Source: Eubacteriales bacterium | GTDB taxonomy: Bacteria > Bacillota > Clostridia > Christensenellales > CAG-138 | Direction: 5' to 3' | NCBI GenBank assembly: GCA_028703645.1 | Contig: JAQVML010000133.1 | Location: 1-5,271, forward strand | Length of the DNA stretch: 5,271 nt | Part shown: positions 1 through 5,271 of the stretch, one piece after another | How the letters are laid out: each line of letters starts with the position of its first letter | How positions within the stretch are numbered: position 1 is the stretch's first letter | The notes under the pieces: model-generated | What the model was told of the DNA's origin: nothing | Database searches by the model: none | What the model saw: the letters and a program-made list of their open reading frames with translations, nothing else | Position numbers and translations under genes: made by a program

Positions 1-51
1 AACGTCGCAAGCGAAATCAACGCCATTAGCAACGAGATCGAACGCGAATAA
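1..51 (+). CDS. 3' end of an unidentified protein-coding gene (partial)
   Basis: Frame 1 is open from the window edge to a TAA at 49-51 and encodes 16 residues, NVASEINAISNEIERE. The segment is polar and acidic and could be the end of an amphipathic or coiled-coil helix. It is followed within about 30 bases by a hairpin terminator with a T-run on the plus strand, which supports a real plus-strand gene ending here. The fragment is too short to assign a family. The upstream start and all domains are outside the window. Confidence 0.5.
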   Translation, partial: NVASEINAISNEIERE

Positions 52-79
52 TCGGCTTTCATAAAACTCAAACGCATGC

Positions 80-122
80 AAAAACATCCCACTGGTTTTC
101 ACCTGCGGGATGTTTGTTTTTT
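80..122. terminator. Intrinsic terminator between convergent genes, probably bidirectional
   Basis: A 9-bp perfect inverted repeat pairs AAACATCCC (82-90) with GGGATGTTT (107-115), and a 16-nt spacer separates the arms. On the plus strand the stem is followed by G and then six T (117-122), a good Rho-independent tail for the gene ending at 51. Read on the minus strand, the same stem ends in a run of five T, so it may also stop transcription of the ABC permease gene, whose stop codon lies only about 10 bases away (133-135). Bidirectional use is inferred from the symmetry. Confidence 0.8.
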
Positions 123-132
123 GCATCGTGTG

Positions 133-1731
133 TTAGGAATGCAGCAGCAGCATGCGCTTTTCCCCGCTGCGCACCAGCGAGGTCCACATCCAGATTGTGA
201 AGAGGACCAGCACCGCGATCGTAATCGGAGCGACAAGTGTGCTGCCGGTCGTAGCCGCCACGATTGCGGGAGCAAATCCCGCGCCCATGCCAGCAAAGAC
301 GGATATCATCGTCGCCCCGCCCTGCTTAATTGCCTCGGCCTCGCTCTGCCAGTCCAACCTCGGCATGCGGATATTTACCCACAACCCGAGAACGCCAAAC
401 GCAAAGCTATAAGCAATCGGCAGCAGATACATCCAGAGCGTATCAAGCAAGCTCATCTTTAGTCCGATGGCAACCAGCGTTGAGCTGATGAGTATGCTCG
501 GAATCGCGAGCACAAGCGTCACTTTGAGCTTTGCCGCGAGCCATTCCCGCGCGGAGACGGGCAGACTCTTGATGATCCAGAGCGACTTGCCCTCCATCGA
601 GATGGCGCTCGCAGTCGTCGAACCCATGGACACCAGCCAGCCAAATATAAACGGCACCAACGCGGGCAGCGAAGGCATATCCGGCATATCTAACATCTTT
701 AGCACTGCATCCGCCTTGACCAGCAGTAAAACGGAAGCAATGATCATCATCACAAAGCCAAAAGCGGTGTTGACCACATATAGGCTAGAGCTGAAATACC
801 GCTTGAGTTCACGCCGAAACAGCGCCGAGGACTTCGTGGAGTGAACCTGCTTGCTCATCACAAACGTTTCACCGCGGGGTTTACTCTTGATGCGTGAATT
901 GATCGAGACAAAGTTTTTACCAAGCCAGAAGATCAGAATCCCGATGGTCGCGGCGGTCAGCAGCAGCTGCCAGAGCAGAGCGCTGATCGATCCGGTCGCA
1001 AGCGCATCCTGAAACCACTGCGCCGGCGGGTACATGCCGCTGATGATCGGCTGAAACGTATCGGCTAGATTGCCGAGCTTGCCCGGGTCGTCAAACGCCA
1101 TTCCGCTCCGCATTGAGACGAACATCAACGCGAACACGAGCACCATCTGCGCCATGACGCTCGCAATACTGCTCTTCTTCATGCGCGCGGTCGCAACCGT
1201 GAGCAGCGTGCCAAGCAGCGCGCCGATGATGGTTGGCAGTGCGGGCAGCAGAAAGATGGAAAGCAGAAACAGCGGATAATACCACAGCGGCGGCGCCGCC
1301 ATGATGGCATAGATCACGCCCGCGGGCAGCAACAGCAAAAACGCATAGACAAAGTTATACGCATACATGCTGAAAACCCGGCTCGCTGCCACGGCACGGA
1401 CATTGACCGGCCAGCTCATCACGATATCAAAGTCGCCAAAGCCGAACAGCACGCCCTTTGTCTCAAAGATTGAAAAGACGAGGATCAGCAGGCTCGCCGC
1501 CAGCGCCATGATGCCGAGCAATGTCGGCAGCGTGTGAAACATTTGAAACGAGCGCGCGAGCATATAGCTATACAACACGGACATATAGCCCATTGCAAAC
1601 ACCATCGCGACCAGCGAACCCAGCGCGCGCTTGCCCTGCTTCTTCTCTTCTTGATTCTTCATGTGCAGGATTTTGTTGATCCCGAAGAGGGAGCTCACCT
1701 GCAATTTCGTTAAAATCCAGAATTCACGCAT
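133..1731 (-). CDS. ABC-type exporter permease, about 12 membrane helices
   Basis: This is a 532-residue integral membrane protein, the membrane half of an ABC transporter whose ATPase is encoded immediately upstream. Hydrophobic segments lie near residues 37-58, 68-89, 122-145, 150-180, 190-207, 250-271, 318-338, 355-376, 402-424, 430-453, 474-493 and 497-517. Charged stretches at 24-36, 183-188, 280-311 and 454-469 are probably cytoplasmic. It resembles the large putative ABC-2-like exporter permeases of Firmicutes (the family I recall as Pfam ABC_tran_2), including an SLPVSAREWLAAKLK-type stretch at 389-403 and the RMPRLDWQSEAEAIKQ region at 455-470. The first and second halves look related (see findings). 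The start ATG (1729-1731) overlaps the ATPase stop in ATGCGTGA, so translation is probably coupled; a weak GGAG lies about 10 nt upstream. The substrate cannot be read from the sequence; lipid, peptide or antimicrobial export are all possible. The gene is intact. Confidence 0.88.
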   Translation of the reverse strand: MREFWILTKLQVSSLFGINKILHMKNQEEKKQGKRALGSLVAMVFAMGYMSVLYSYMLARSFQMFHTLPTLLGIMALAASLLILVFSIFETKGVLFGFGDFDIVMSWPVNVRAVAASRVFSMYAYNFVYAFLLLLPAGVIYAIMAAPPLWYYPLFLLSIFLLPALPTIIGALLGTLLTVATARMKKSSIASVMAQMVLVFALMFVSMRSGMAFDDPGKLGNLADTFQPIISGMYPPAQWFQDALATGSISALLWQLLLTAATIGILIFWLGKNFVSINSRIKSKPRGETFVMSKQVHSTKSSALFRRELKRYFSSSLYVVNTAFGFVMMIIASVLLLVKADAVLKMLDMPDMPSLPALVPFIFGWLVSMGSTTASAISMEGKSLWIIKSLPVSAREWLAAKLKVTLVLAIPSILISSTLVAIGLKMSLLDTLWMYLLPIAYSFAFGVLGLWVNIRMPRLDWQSEAEAIKQGGATMISVFAGMGAGFAPAIVAATTGSTLVAPITIAVLVLFTIWMWTSLVRSGEKRMLLLHS

Positions 1732-2437
1732 GGTCCGTCAACTCCAAAAACAGTGTTTCCAGCGATTCATCGCCCTTCACCTTGTCCATCTCGCCCGCCG
1801 CAATCAGCTTACCATTCTTGATGATGGCAATCTTATTGCAGAGCTTTTCCGCAACCTCAAGCACATGCGTCGAAAAAAAGATTGCGCTGCCGTTTGCGCA
1901 CATCTCCGCCATAATGGTCTTGAGCGTATGCGCGGCCTTGGGATCAAGGCCGACAAACGGCTCGTCCAGCAGCAACAGTTTGGGTTCGTGAATCAGCGCG
2001 GAGATCACCGCGATCTTCTGCTTCATACCGTGGGAACAGCTGCCGATCAAGTCGTTGAGGCGCGGCGTCATCTCAAACGCATCCGCATAGCGTTGGATGC
2101 GCGCGTCGCGATCCGCGGCGCTCACGCCGTAGATATCCGCAACAAAGTTGAGGTACTGGATGCCGGTCAGGTGCTCGTAAAGATCGGGGTTGTCTGGAAT
2201 ATACGCCATTTGCTGTTTGCATTCAATCGGAGAGTCGGCAATGCTCTTTCCATCGACAGTGATTGTTCCGCTGTCAAAGGAAAGAATTCCCGCAATCGCG
2301 CGCAGCGTTGTGGTCTTTCCCGCGCCGTTGTGGCCGATAAAACCGTAGATGTCCCCCGGCATCACGGTCAAGCTCAGATCGTCTACGGCCTTTACTTCTC
2401 CGCCATAGCACTTGGTCAGGTGTTCAATCGTCAACAT
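1724..2437 (-). CDS. ABC transporter ATP-binding protein (exporter type)
   Basis: This 237-residue cytoplasmic ATPase should power the permease encoded downstream. Visible motifs are Walker A GHNGAGKT (35-42), signature CSHGMKQ (134-140, in the LSGGQ position), Walker B LLLLDEP (154-160) with catalytic E159, D-loop GLDP (163-166) and switch H191. The Q-loop region reads YIPDNPDLYEHLT (79-91), without the usual glutamine; a YxPE/D-P form is seen in EcsA-like and related ABC-2 ATPases. The CSHGMKQK form also fits that group. Length matches the family. The frame stays open upstream to 2725, but I chose the ATG at 2435-2437: homology begins there (MLTIEHLTKCYGG), AAGGAG sits 7 nt upstream, and the extension lies over the promoter region and has no family character. 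The 3' end overlaps the permease start by 8 bases, marking a two-gene operon. Substrate unknown. Confidence 0.93.
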   Translation of the reverse strand: MLTIEHLTKCYGGEVKAVDDLSLTVMPGDIYGFIGHNGAGKTTTLRAIAGILSFDSGTITVDGKSIADSPIECKQQMAYIPDNPDLYEHLTGIQYLNFVADIYGVSAADRDARIQRYADAFEMTPRLNDLIGSCSHGMKQKIAVISALIHEPKLLLLDEPFVGLDPKAAHTLKTIMAEMCANGSAIFFSTHVLEVAEKLCNKIAIIKNGKLIAAGEMDKVKGDESLETLFLELTDHA

Positions 2438-2444
2438 AACTTTT

Positions 2445-2450
2445 CTCCTT
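2445..2450 (-). promoter_or_regulatory. Ribosome binding site of the ABC ATPase gene
   Basis: The minus strand reads AAGGAG followed by 7 nt (AAAAGTT) and ATG. This is a near-ideal Shine-Dalgarno site and decides the start at 2437 over the longer open frame that reaches 2725. Confidence 0.85.
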
Positions 2451-2504
2451 GCGTCCCCCCCGAGTCGCGCAGATTCCATTCGCGTTTTGGGGCAATTTTC
2501 TGTT

Positions 2505-2513
2505 ATTATACCA
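2505..2513 (-). promoter_or_regulatory. Extended -10 promoter of the ABC transporter operon
   Basis: On the minus strand the sequence is TGGTATAAT: a perfect TATAAT (2505-2510) preceded by the TGn extension typical of Gram-positive sigma-A promoters. There is no good -35 at 17 bp (ATAATT at 2528-2533); a TTGAAG occurs at 2524-2529 but at only 13 bp spacing. The extended -10 may compensate for this. Transcription would begin near 2498, giving a leader of about 60 nt before the ATPase start. Confidence 0.65.
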
Positions 2514-2621
2514 CAAAATAAGTCTTCAATTATCGATAGCGCGCAACTCTGTTGAATTTCACAATTTTGTAACGATGTGCCGATCTCGCTCCACGCCTTT
2601 TTTATGCGGTGTCGAGTAAGA

Positions 2622-2650
2622 TTGACATCCTTTTGCTGATTGCATAAAAT
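2622..2650 (+). promoter_or_regulatory. Sigma-A-type promoter of nadE
   Basis: A perfect -35 TTGACA (2622-2627) is separated by exactly 17 bp from TAAAAT (2645-2650), one mismatch from the -10 consensus. Initiation would fall near 2657, leaving a leader of about 70 nt before the nadE start at 2728. This predicts fairly strong constitutive expression unless a repressor intervenes. Confidence 0.78.
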
Positions 2651-2711
2651 GAGCATGAGATAGAGGGCTGTTACTCGCATTCTGCAAGTTTTTAGATGAA
2701 ATGAACCGAAC

Positions 2712-2717
2712 GGAGAA
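2712..2717 (+). promoter_or_regulatory. Probable ribosome binding site of nadE
   Basis: GGAGAA lies upstream of the ATG at 2728, with 12 nt between GGAG and the start codon, a little longer than ideal. The alternative in-frame ATG at 2701 has no purine-rich site upstream, and choosing it would place this GGAG inside the coding region. The site therefore favours the start at 2728. Confidence 0.55.
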
Positions 2718-2727
2718 CATAACATAC

Positions 2728-4614
2728 ATGAAAGATGGATTTGTCAAGGTCGCGTCCGGTACGCCGGAGATTCAAGTTGCCAACTGCGAATACAACGCGG
2801 ATGCGATCATCGCGCTGATTCGCCGCGCGGAAGCGGACGGAGTGAAGGTGCTGGTGCTGCCGGAACTGACCATTGTGGGTTACACCTGCGGCGATCTCGT
2901 GCTTAGCACCGCGCTGACGAACGCCGCCATGCACGCGCTGGAGCGCATCACAATCTCCACCGCCGGCAGCGACATGCTCGTCGCCATTGGGGTACCGATC
3001 GTATTCGGGCATTTGCTCTATAACTGCGCGGCGGTCGTGCAAAGCGGGCGTGTGCTGGGCGTAATTCCCAAGACGCACCTCGGTAACTATGGCGAGTTTT
3101 ACGAAAAGCGCACCTACGCTGCGGCGCTGGAAACTATCGAGGAGATGGAGCTCTTCGGCCAGAAAGTGCCGTTTGGCAACCGCCTCGTGTTCTGTTGCCG
3201 CGAAATGCCGCTCTTTGCCGTCGGCGTGGAGATCTGCGAGGACCTCTGGGCCGCCGTTCCGCCTTCCACCCTGCTTGCGGACTGCGGAGCCAGCATTCTT
3301 TTAAACCTCAGCGCGAGCGACGAGGCGGTCACAAAGGTGGATTACCGCCGCATGCTCGTGCAGAGCCAAAGCTCCCGCACCAACTCGGCCTATGTTTTTT
3401 GCAGCGCGGGCACGGGCGAGAGCACCACGGACGTGGTCTTCTCCGGCCACGATATGATCTGCGAAAACGGCACCATGCTGGCGGAAGCAAAGCCATTCGG
3501 GCCGGGCTATTGTGTGAGCGAAGTCGATTTGGAGTTTCTCTCCCGCGAGCGCAGGCGTTTTGCCCGAAAGCTCTTTGACAACACGGATATCGTGCGCATT
3601 CCGTTCTCGATGGACATTACCGAAACCAAGCTCACACGCGCGTTTTGGAAAACGCCGTTTATCCCGGACACCAGCGCAAGCGCGGCAACGCGGTTTGATC
3701 AGGTGCTCGCGATTCAGAGCCACGGCCTTGCCCAGCGGATCAAACACACGGGCGCAAAAAAGCTGCTCATCGGCATCTCCGGCGGTGTGGACTCCACCCT
3801 CGCGCTGATCGTCAGCAAAGAGGCGCTCGCGCTGCTCAAGCGTCCTGCGGAGGACGTCGTCGCGGTGACGATGCCGTGCTTCGGCACGAGCGTTCGCACA
3901 CGCGCCAACGCGGAGAAGCTCTGCAACGCACTCGGCATTTCCATGCGGGAAATCAACATCGGCGAAAGCGTAAAGAAGCATCTGGATGACATCGGACACA
4001 CGATGGATGTCCACGACGCGGCGTTTGAAAACGCGCAGGCGCGCGAGCGCACGCAGGTGCTGATGGATCTCGCCAACATGTATGGCGGGCTCGTCATCGG
4101 TACCGGCGATCTCAGTGAACTCGCGCTTGGATTTGCTACGTTTAACGGCGACCACATGTCCAACTACGGCGTCAATGCGGACGTGCCAAAGACGCTCATC
4201 CGCGCGATGCTGCGCCATGTCGCGAGCAAATCGGATGATGCGCTGAAAGAGGTGCTGATCGACATCGTCGATACGCCCGTCAGCCCGGAACTGCTGCCGC
4301 CGAAGGATGGCGAAATCACGCAGGTCACCGAGGATATCGTAGGGCCGTATGAGCTGCACGATTTCTTCCTCTACCATCTGCTGCGTCGCGGAGGAGGCAA
4401 GGAGAAGATCGTCCGCCTCGCGAAATATGCGTTTGACGGAGATTATGATCATGCGACGATCGAAAAATGGTATTCGTTGTTCATCCGCCGCTTCTTTGCC
4501 CAGCAGTTTAAGCGCAACTGCATTCCGGATGGCCCCCGCATCGGCAACGTCGCCCTCTCTCCGCGCGGAGACTGGCGCATGCCCAGCGACGCGCAACCGC
4601 ACGCGTTTCAGTAA
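2728..4614 (+). CDS. nadE: Glutamine-dependent NAD+ synthetase
   Basis: This 628-residue cytosolic enzyme makes the last step of NAD+ biosynthesis: deamido-NAD+ plus ATP and glutamine-derived ammonia give NAD+, AMP and pyrophosphate. The N-terminal part (about 5-275) is a nitrilase-type glutaminase with the triad E46 (VLPEL), K115 (IPKTHL) and C170 (GVEICEDLW). These are spaced exactly like the E52/K121/C176 triad I recall for the Mycobacterium tuberculosis enzyme. The C-terminal part (about 325-590) is the synthetase, with the ATP-pyrophosphatase loop SGGVDST (351-357), the GTGDLSELALGF segment (458-469) and NGDHMSNYGVN (473-483). The conserved tail SPRGDWRMPSD is at 611-621. Length matches two-domain NadE, and ammonia is expected to tunnel between domains. 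I chose ATG 2728 (MKDGFVKVA, as in clostridial relatives, with GGAG upstream); ATG 2701 would add nine residues. It has its own promoter and a terminator follows, so it is probably monocistronic. The gene is intact. Confidence 0.96.
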   Translation: MKDGFVKVASGTPEIQVANCEYNADAIIALIRRAEADGVKVLVLPELTIVGYTCGDLVLSTALTNAAMHALERITISTAGSDMLVAIGVPIVFGHLLYNCAAVVQSGRVLGVIPKTHLGNYGEFYEKRTYAAALETIEEMELFGQKVPFGNRLVFCCREMPLFAVGVEICEDLWAAVPPSTLLADCGASILLNLSASDEAVTKVDYRRMLVQSQSSRTNSAYVFCSAGTGESTTDVVFSGHDMICENGTMLAEAKPFGPGYCVSEVDLEFLSRERRRFARKLFDNTDIVRIPFSMDITETKLTRAFWKTPFIPDTSASAATRFDQVLAIQSHGLAQRIKHTGAKKLLIGISGGVDSTLALIVSKEALALLKRPAEDVVAVTMPCFGTSVRTRANAEKLCNALGISMREINIGESVKKHLDDIGHTMDVHDAAFENAQARERTQVLMDLANMYGGLVIGTGDLSELALGFATFNGDHMSNYGVNADVPKTLIRAMLRHVASKSDDALKEVLIDIVDTPVSPELLPPKDGEITQVTEDIVGPYELHDFFLYHLLRRGGGKEKIVRLAKYAFDGDYDHATIEKWYSLFIRRFFAQQFKRNCIPDGPRIGNVALSPRGDWRMPSDAQPHAFQ

Positions 4615-4630
4615 GAGTCTAAGTAACAGC

Positions 4631-4659
4631 AAAGCCGCCCATTCAATCGGGCGGCTTTT
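4631..4659. terminator. Intrinsic terminator between nadE and hflX
   Basis: A 10-bp perfect stem pairs AAAGCCGCCC (4631-4640) with GGGCGGCTTT (4649-4658) around an 8-nt loop, and is followed by T and a T/G-rich stretch on the plus strand. It begins 16 bases after the nadE stop. The minus-strand reading keeps the stem but has only a short T-run, so it may also serve hflX, more weakly. Confidence 0.85.
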
Positions 4660-4683
4660 GTGTTGCTTGCGTTTTCTGTTTCG

Positions 4684-5271
4684 TTAACCCGAAATCGCCT
4701 TCTTGATGCGCCAGGTTTCGCTCTCGTTGAGCAGTAGCGTCAGGTGGGTGCCGTCCTCCTCGTGCGATTCTGCCAAGATGGTCGCGCTCTGGCGAATCAT
4801 CTGCATCGCGCCGTGCTTGTCATATGGCACCACGACCTCAAGCCGCACCTGCGTTTTTGCGAGCGCTTCCTCAATGGCGTGCAGAAGGGTGTCGATGCCC
4901 GATCCCGTCGCTGCGCTGATGGTGATGCCGCCGCTCCTCGGCTTGGATTCAGGTTTGTCAATCTTGTTATAAACGTCGATTCTCGGCGTATCCAGCGCGC
5001 CGAGCGAGGTCAATACCTCCTCGACCACGCGCATCTGCACATCGTAATAATCGCTGGAACTATCGACCACGTGCAGCACGAGGTCCGCATCGCAAACCTC
5101 GTCCAGCGTGGAGCGAAACGCGTTGACCAGATCGTGCGGCAGTTTGTTGATAAAACCGACCGTGTCGCTCAGCAGGCACTCCGTGCCGTTTGGCAGCGTG
5201 ATCTTGCGCACGATGGGATCGAGTGTGGCAAAGAGCTTGTCCTCCGCCAGCGCATCCGCGCCGGAGAGCAG
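4684..5271 (-). CDS. hflX: GTPase HflX, C-terminal part (partial at window edge)
   Basis: The frame is open from the window edge to a TAA at 4684-4686 and gives 195 residues. HflX is a ribosome-binding GTPase of the Obg-HflX group that splits stalled or stressed 70S ribosomes. The fragment begins inside the G domain. It shows the switch-I segment LFATLDP (13-19, G2), DTVGFINKLPHDLV starting at residue 36 (G3 DTVGF, 36-40), AFRSTLDEV, G4 NKID (102-105) and G5 SAA (119-121). About 70 residues after G5 form the usual short C-terminal region, ending ETWRIKKAISG. The N-terminal HflX domain and the P-loop GxxNxGKS lie beyond 5271 and cannot be checked. A GTG at 5209-5211 is an internal valine codon (PIVRKI), not a start, since homology continues upstream without a break. 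The gene converges on nadE. No frameshift or missing motif is visible in the part present. Confidence 0.94.
   Translation of the reverse strand: MLSGADALAEDKLFATLDPIVRKITLPNGTECLLSDTVGFINKLPHDLVNAFRSTLDEVCDADLVLHVVDSSSDYYDVQMRVVEEVLTSLGALDTPRIDVYNKIDKPESKPRSGGITISAATGSGIDTLLHAIEEALAKTQVRLEVVVPYDKHGAMQMIRQSATILAESHEEDGTHLTLLLNESETWRIKKAISG

Larger units (their letters stand above)
2438..2727. other. Divergent intergenic control region
   Basis: These 290 bases separate the divergent ABC operon and nadE. The region is visibly richer in A and T than its flanks. It contains the extended -10 promoter for the minus-strand operon, the TTGACA/TAAAAT promoter for nadE, both leaders and both ribosome sites. 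Short open frames crossing it have no ribosome sites or recognisable protein character. I see no riboswitch-like multi-stem fold, attenuator or tRNA. A 7-bp inverted repeat, CGAGTAA (2613-2619) and TTACTCG (2671-2677), brackets the nadE promoter; it could be an operator but may be chance. Confidence 0.7.

Noticed and set aside
140..155. CAG/CTG triplet run near the permease 3' end
   Set aside because: It is only a few repeat units and simply encodes the Leu-Leu-Leu of the C-terminal LLLHS tail.
1289..1300. 12-bp perfect palindrome GGCGGCGCCGCC
   Set aside because: It lies inside the permease gene where it encodes an Ala-Ala-Pro stretch with GC-rich codons. There is no sign of a site function, and no second copy was noticed in the window.
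1661..2521. 286-codon open frame on the plus strand opposite the ABC ATPase
   Set aside because: It is antisense to an ATPase with all catalytic motifs intact. The translation is Arg/His/Gln-rich and resembles no protein I recognise, so it is a codon-bias shadow.
2696..2704. Minimal open frame ATG-AAA-TGA just upstream of nadE, considered as a regulatory upstream ORF
   Set aside because: It has no Shine-Dalgarno sequence and such triplets are common by chance in AT-rich leaders.
2438..2725. N-terminal extension of the ATPase frame by 96 codons
   Set aside because: The extension crosses the divergent promoter region, including the predicted -10 of its own operon, shows no ABC family sequence, and an excellent AAGGAG site marks the start at 2437.
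2559..2747. 62-codon minus-strand open frame across the nadE leader
   Set aside because: It has no ribosome site, is Ser/His-rich with no recognisable features, and overlaps the nadE promoter and start.
3301..4632. 443-codon open frame on the minus strand opposite nadE
   Set aside because: It lies wholly antisense to a clearly conserved gene, its translation is rich in Arg, His, Ala and Asp with no family character, and it has no ribosome site or promoter. It is a shadow of the GC-biased third codon positions of nadE.
5209..5211. GTG as a start codon for a short 175-residue hflX frame
   Set aside because: HflX-like sequence continues upstream of it without a break (LFATLDPIV), so the codon is internal and the gene runs off the window edge.

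Overview
The window looks like an ordinary chromosomal stretch from a Bacillota (Firmicutes) bacterium, most likely an uncultured Clostridia lineage with moderately GC-rich coding DNA. The pointers are a strong AAGGAG ribosome site, sigma-A-type promoter boxes (TTGACA-17-TAAAAT and TGGTATAAT), AT-rich intergenic DNA between GC-rich genes, intrinsic terminators between convergent genes, and protein types familiar from Clostridia. The taxon is inferred from style and remembered family features; no search was run.

Layout from left to right. (1) Positions 1-51 hold the last 16 codons of an unidentified plus-strand gene, followed by a hairpin terminator at about 80-122. (2) A minus-strand two-gene operon encodes an ABC exporter: a 237-aa ATPase (2437 down to 1724) and a 532-aa, roughly 12-helix permease (1731 down to 133). 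The two genes overlap by 8 bases and read from an extended -10 promoter near 2505-2513. (3) A 290-base intergenic region (2438-2727) carries that promoter and, pointing the other way, a near-consensus promoter for the next gene. (4) Plus-strand nadE (2728-4614) encodes a full-length glutamine-dependent NAD+ synthetase with a nitrilase-type amidase fused to an ATP-pyrophosphatase synthetase domain. (5) A hairpin terminator at 4631-4659 lies between nadE and a convergent minus-strand gene. (6) Positions 5271 down to 4684 hold the C-terminal 195 residues of the ribosome-associated GTPase HflX; its N-terminal domain and P-loop lie beyond the window.

The genes do not form one pathway. The ABC pair is a self-contained transport unit, nadE is a single-gene housekeeping unit for NAD biosynthesis, and hflX belongs to another transcription unit. 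I found no CRISPR array, mobile element, tRNA/rRNA, toxin-antitoxin or defence gene, and no convincing new system. The points most worth a second look are the internal two-fold repeat of the ABC permease, the altered Q-loop of its ATPase, and the compact divergent promoter region.
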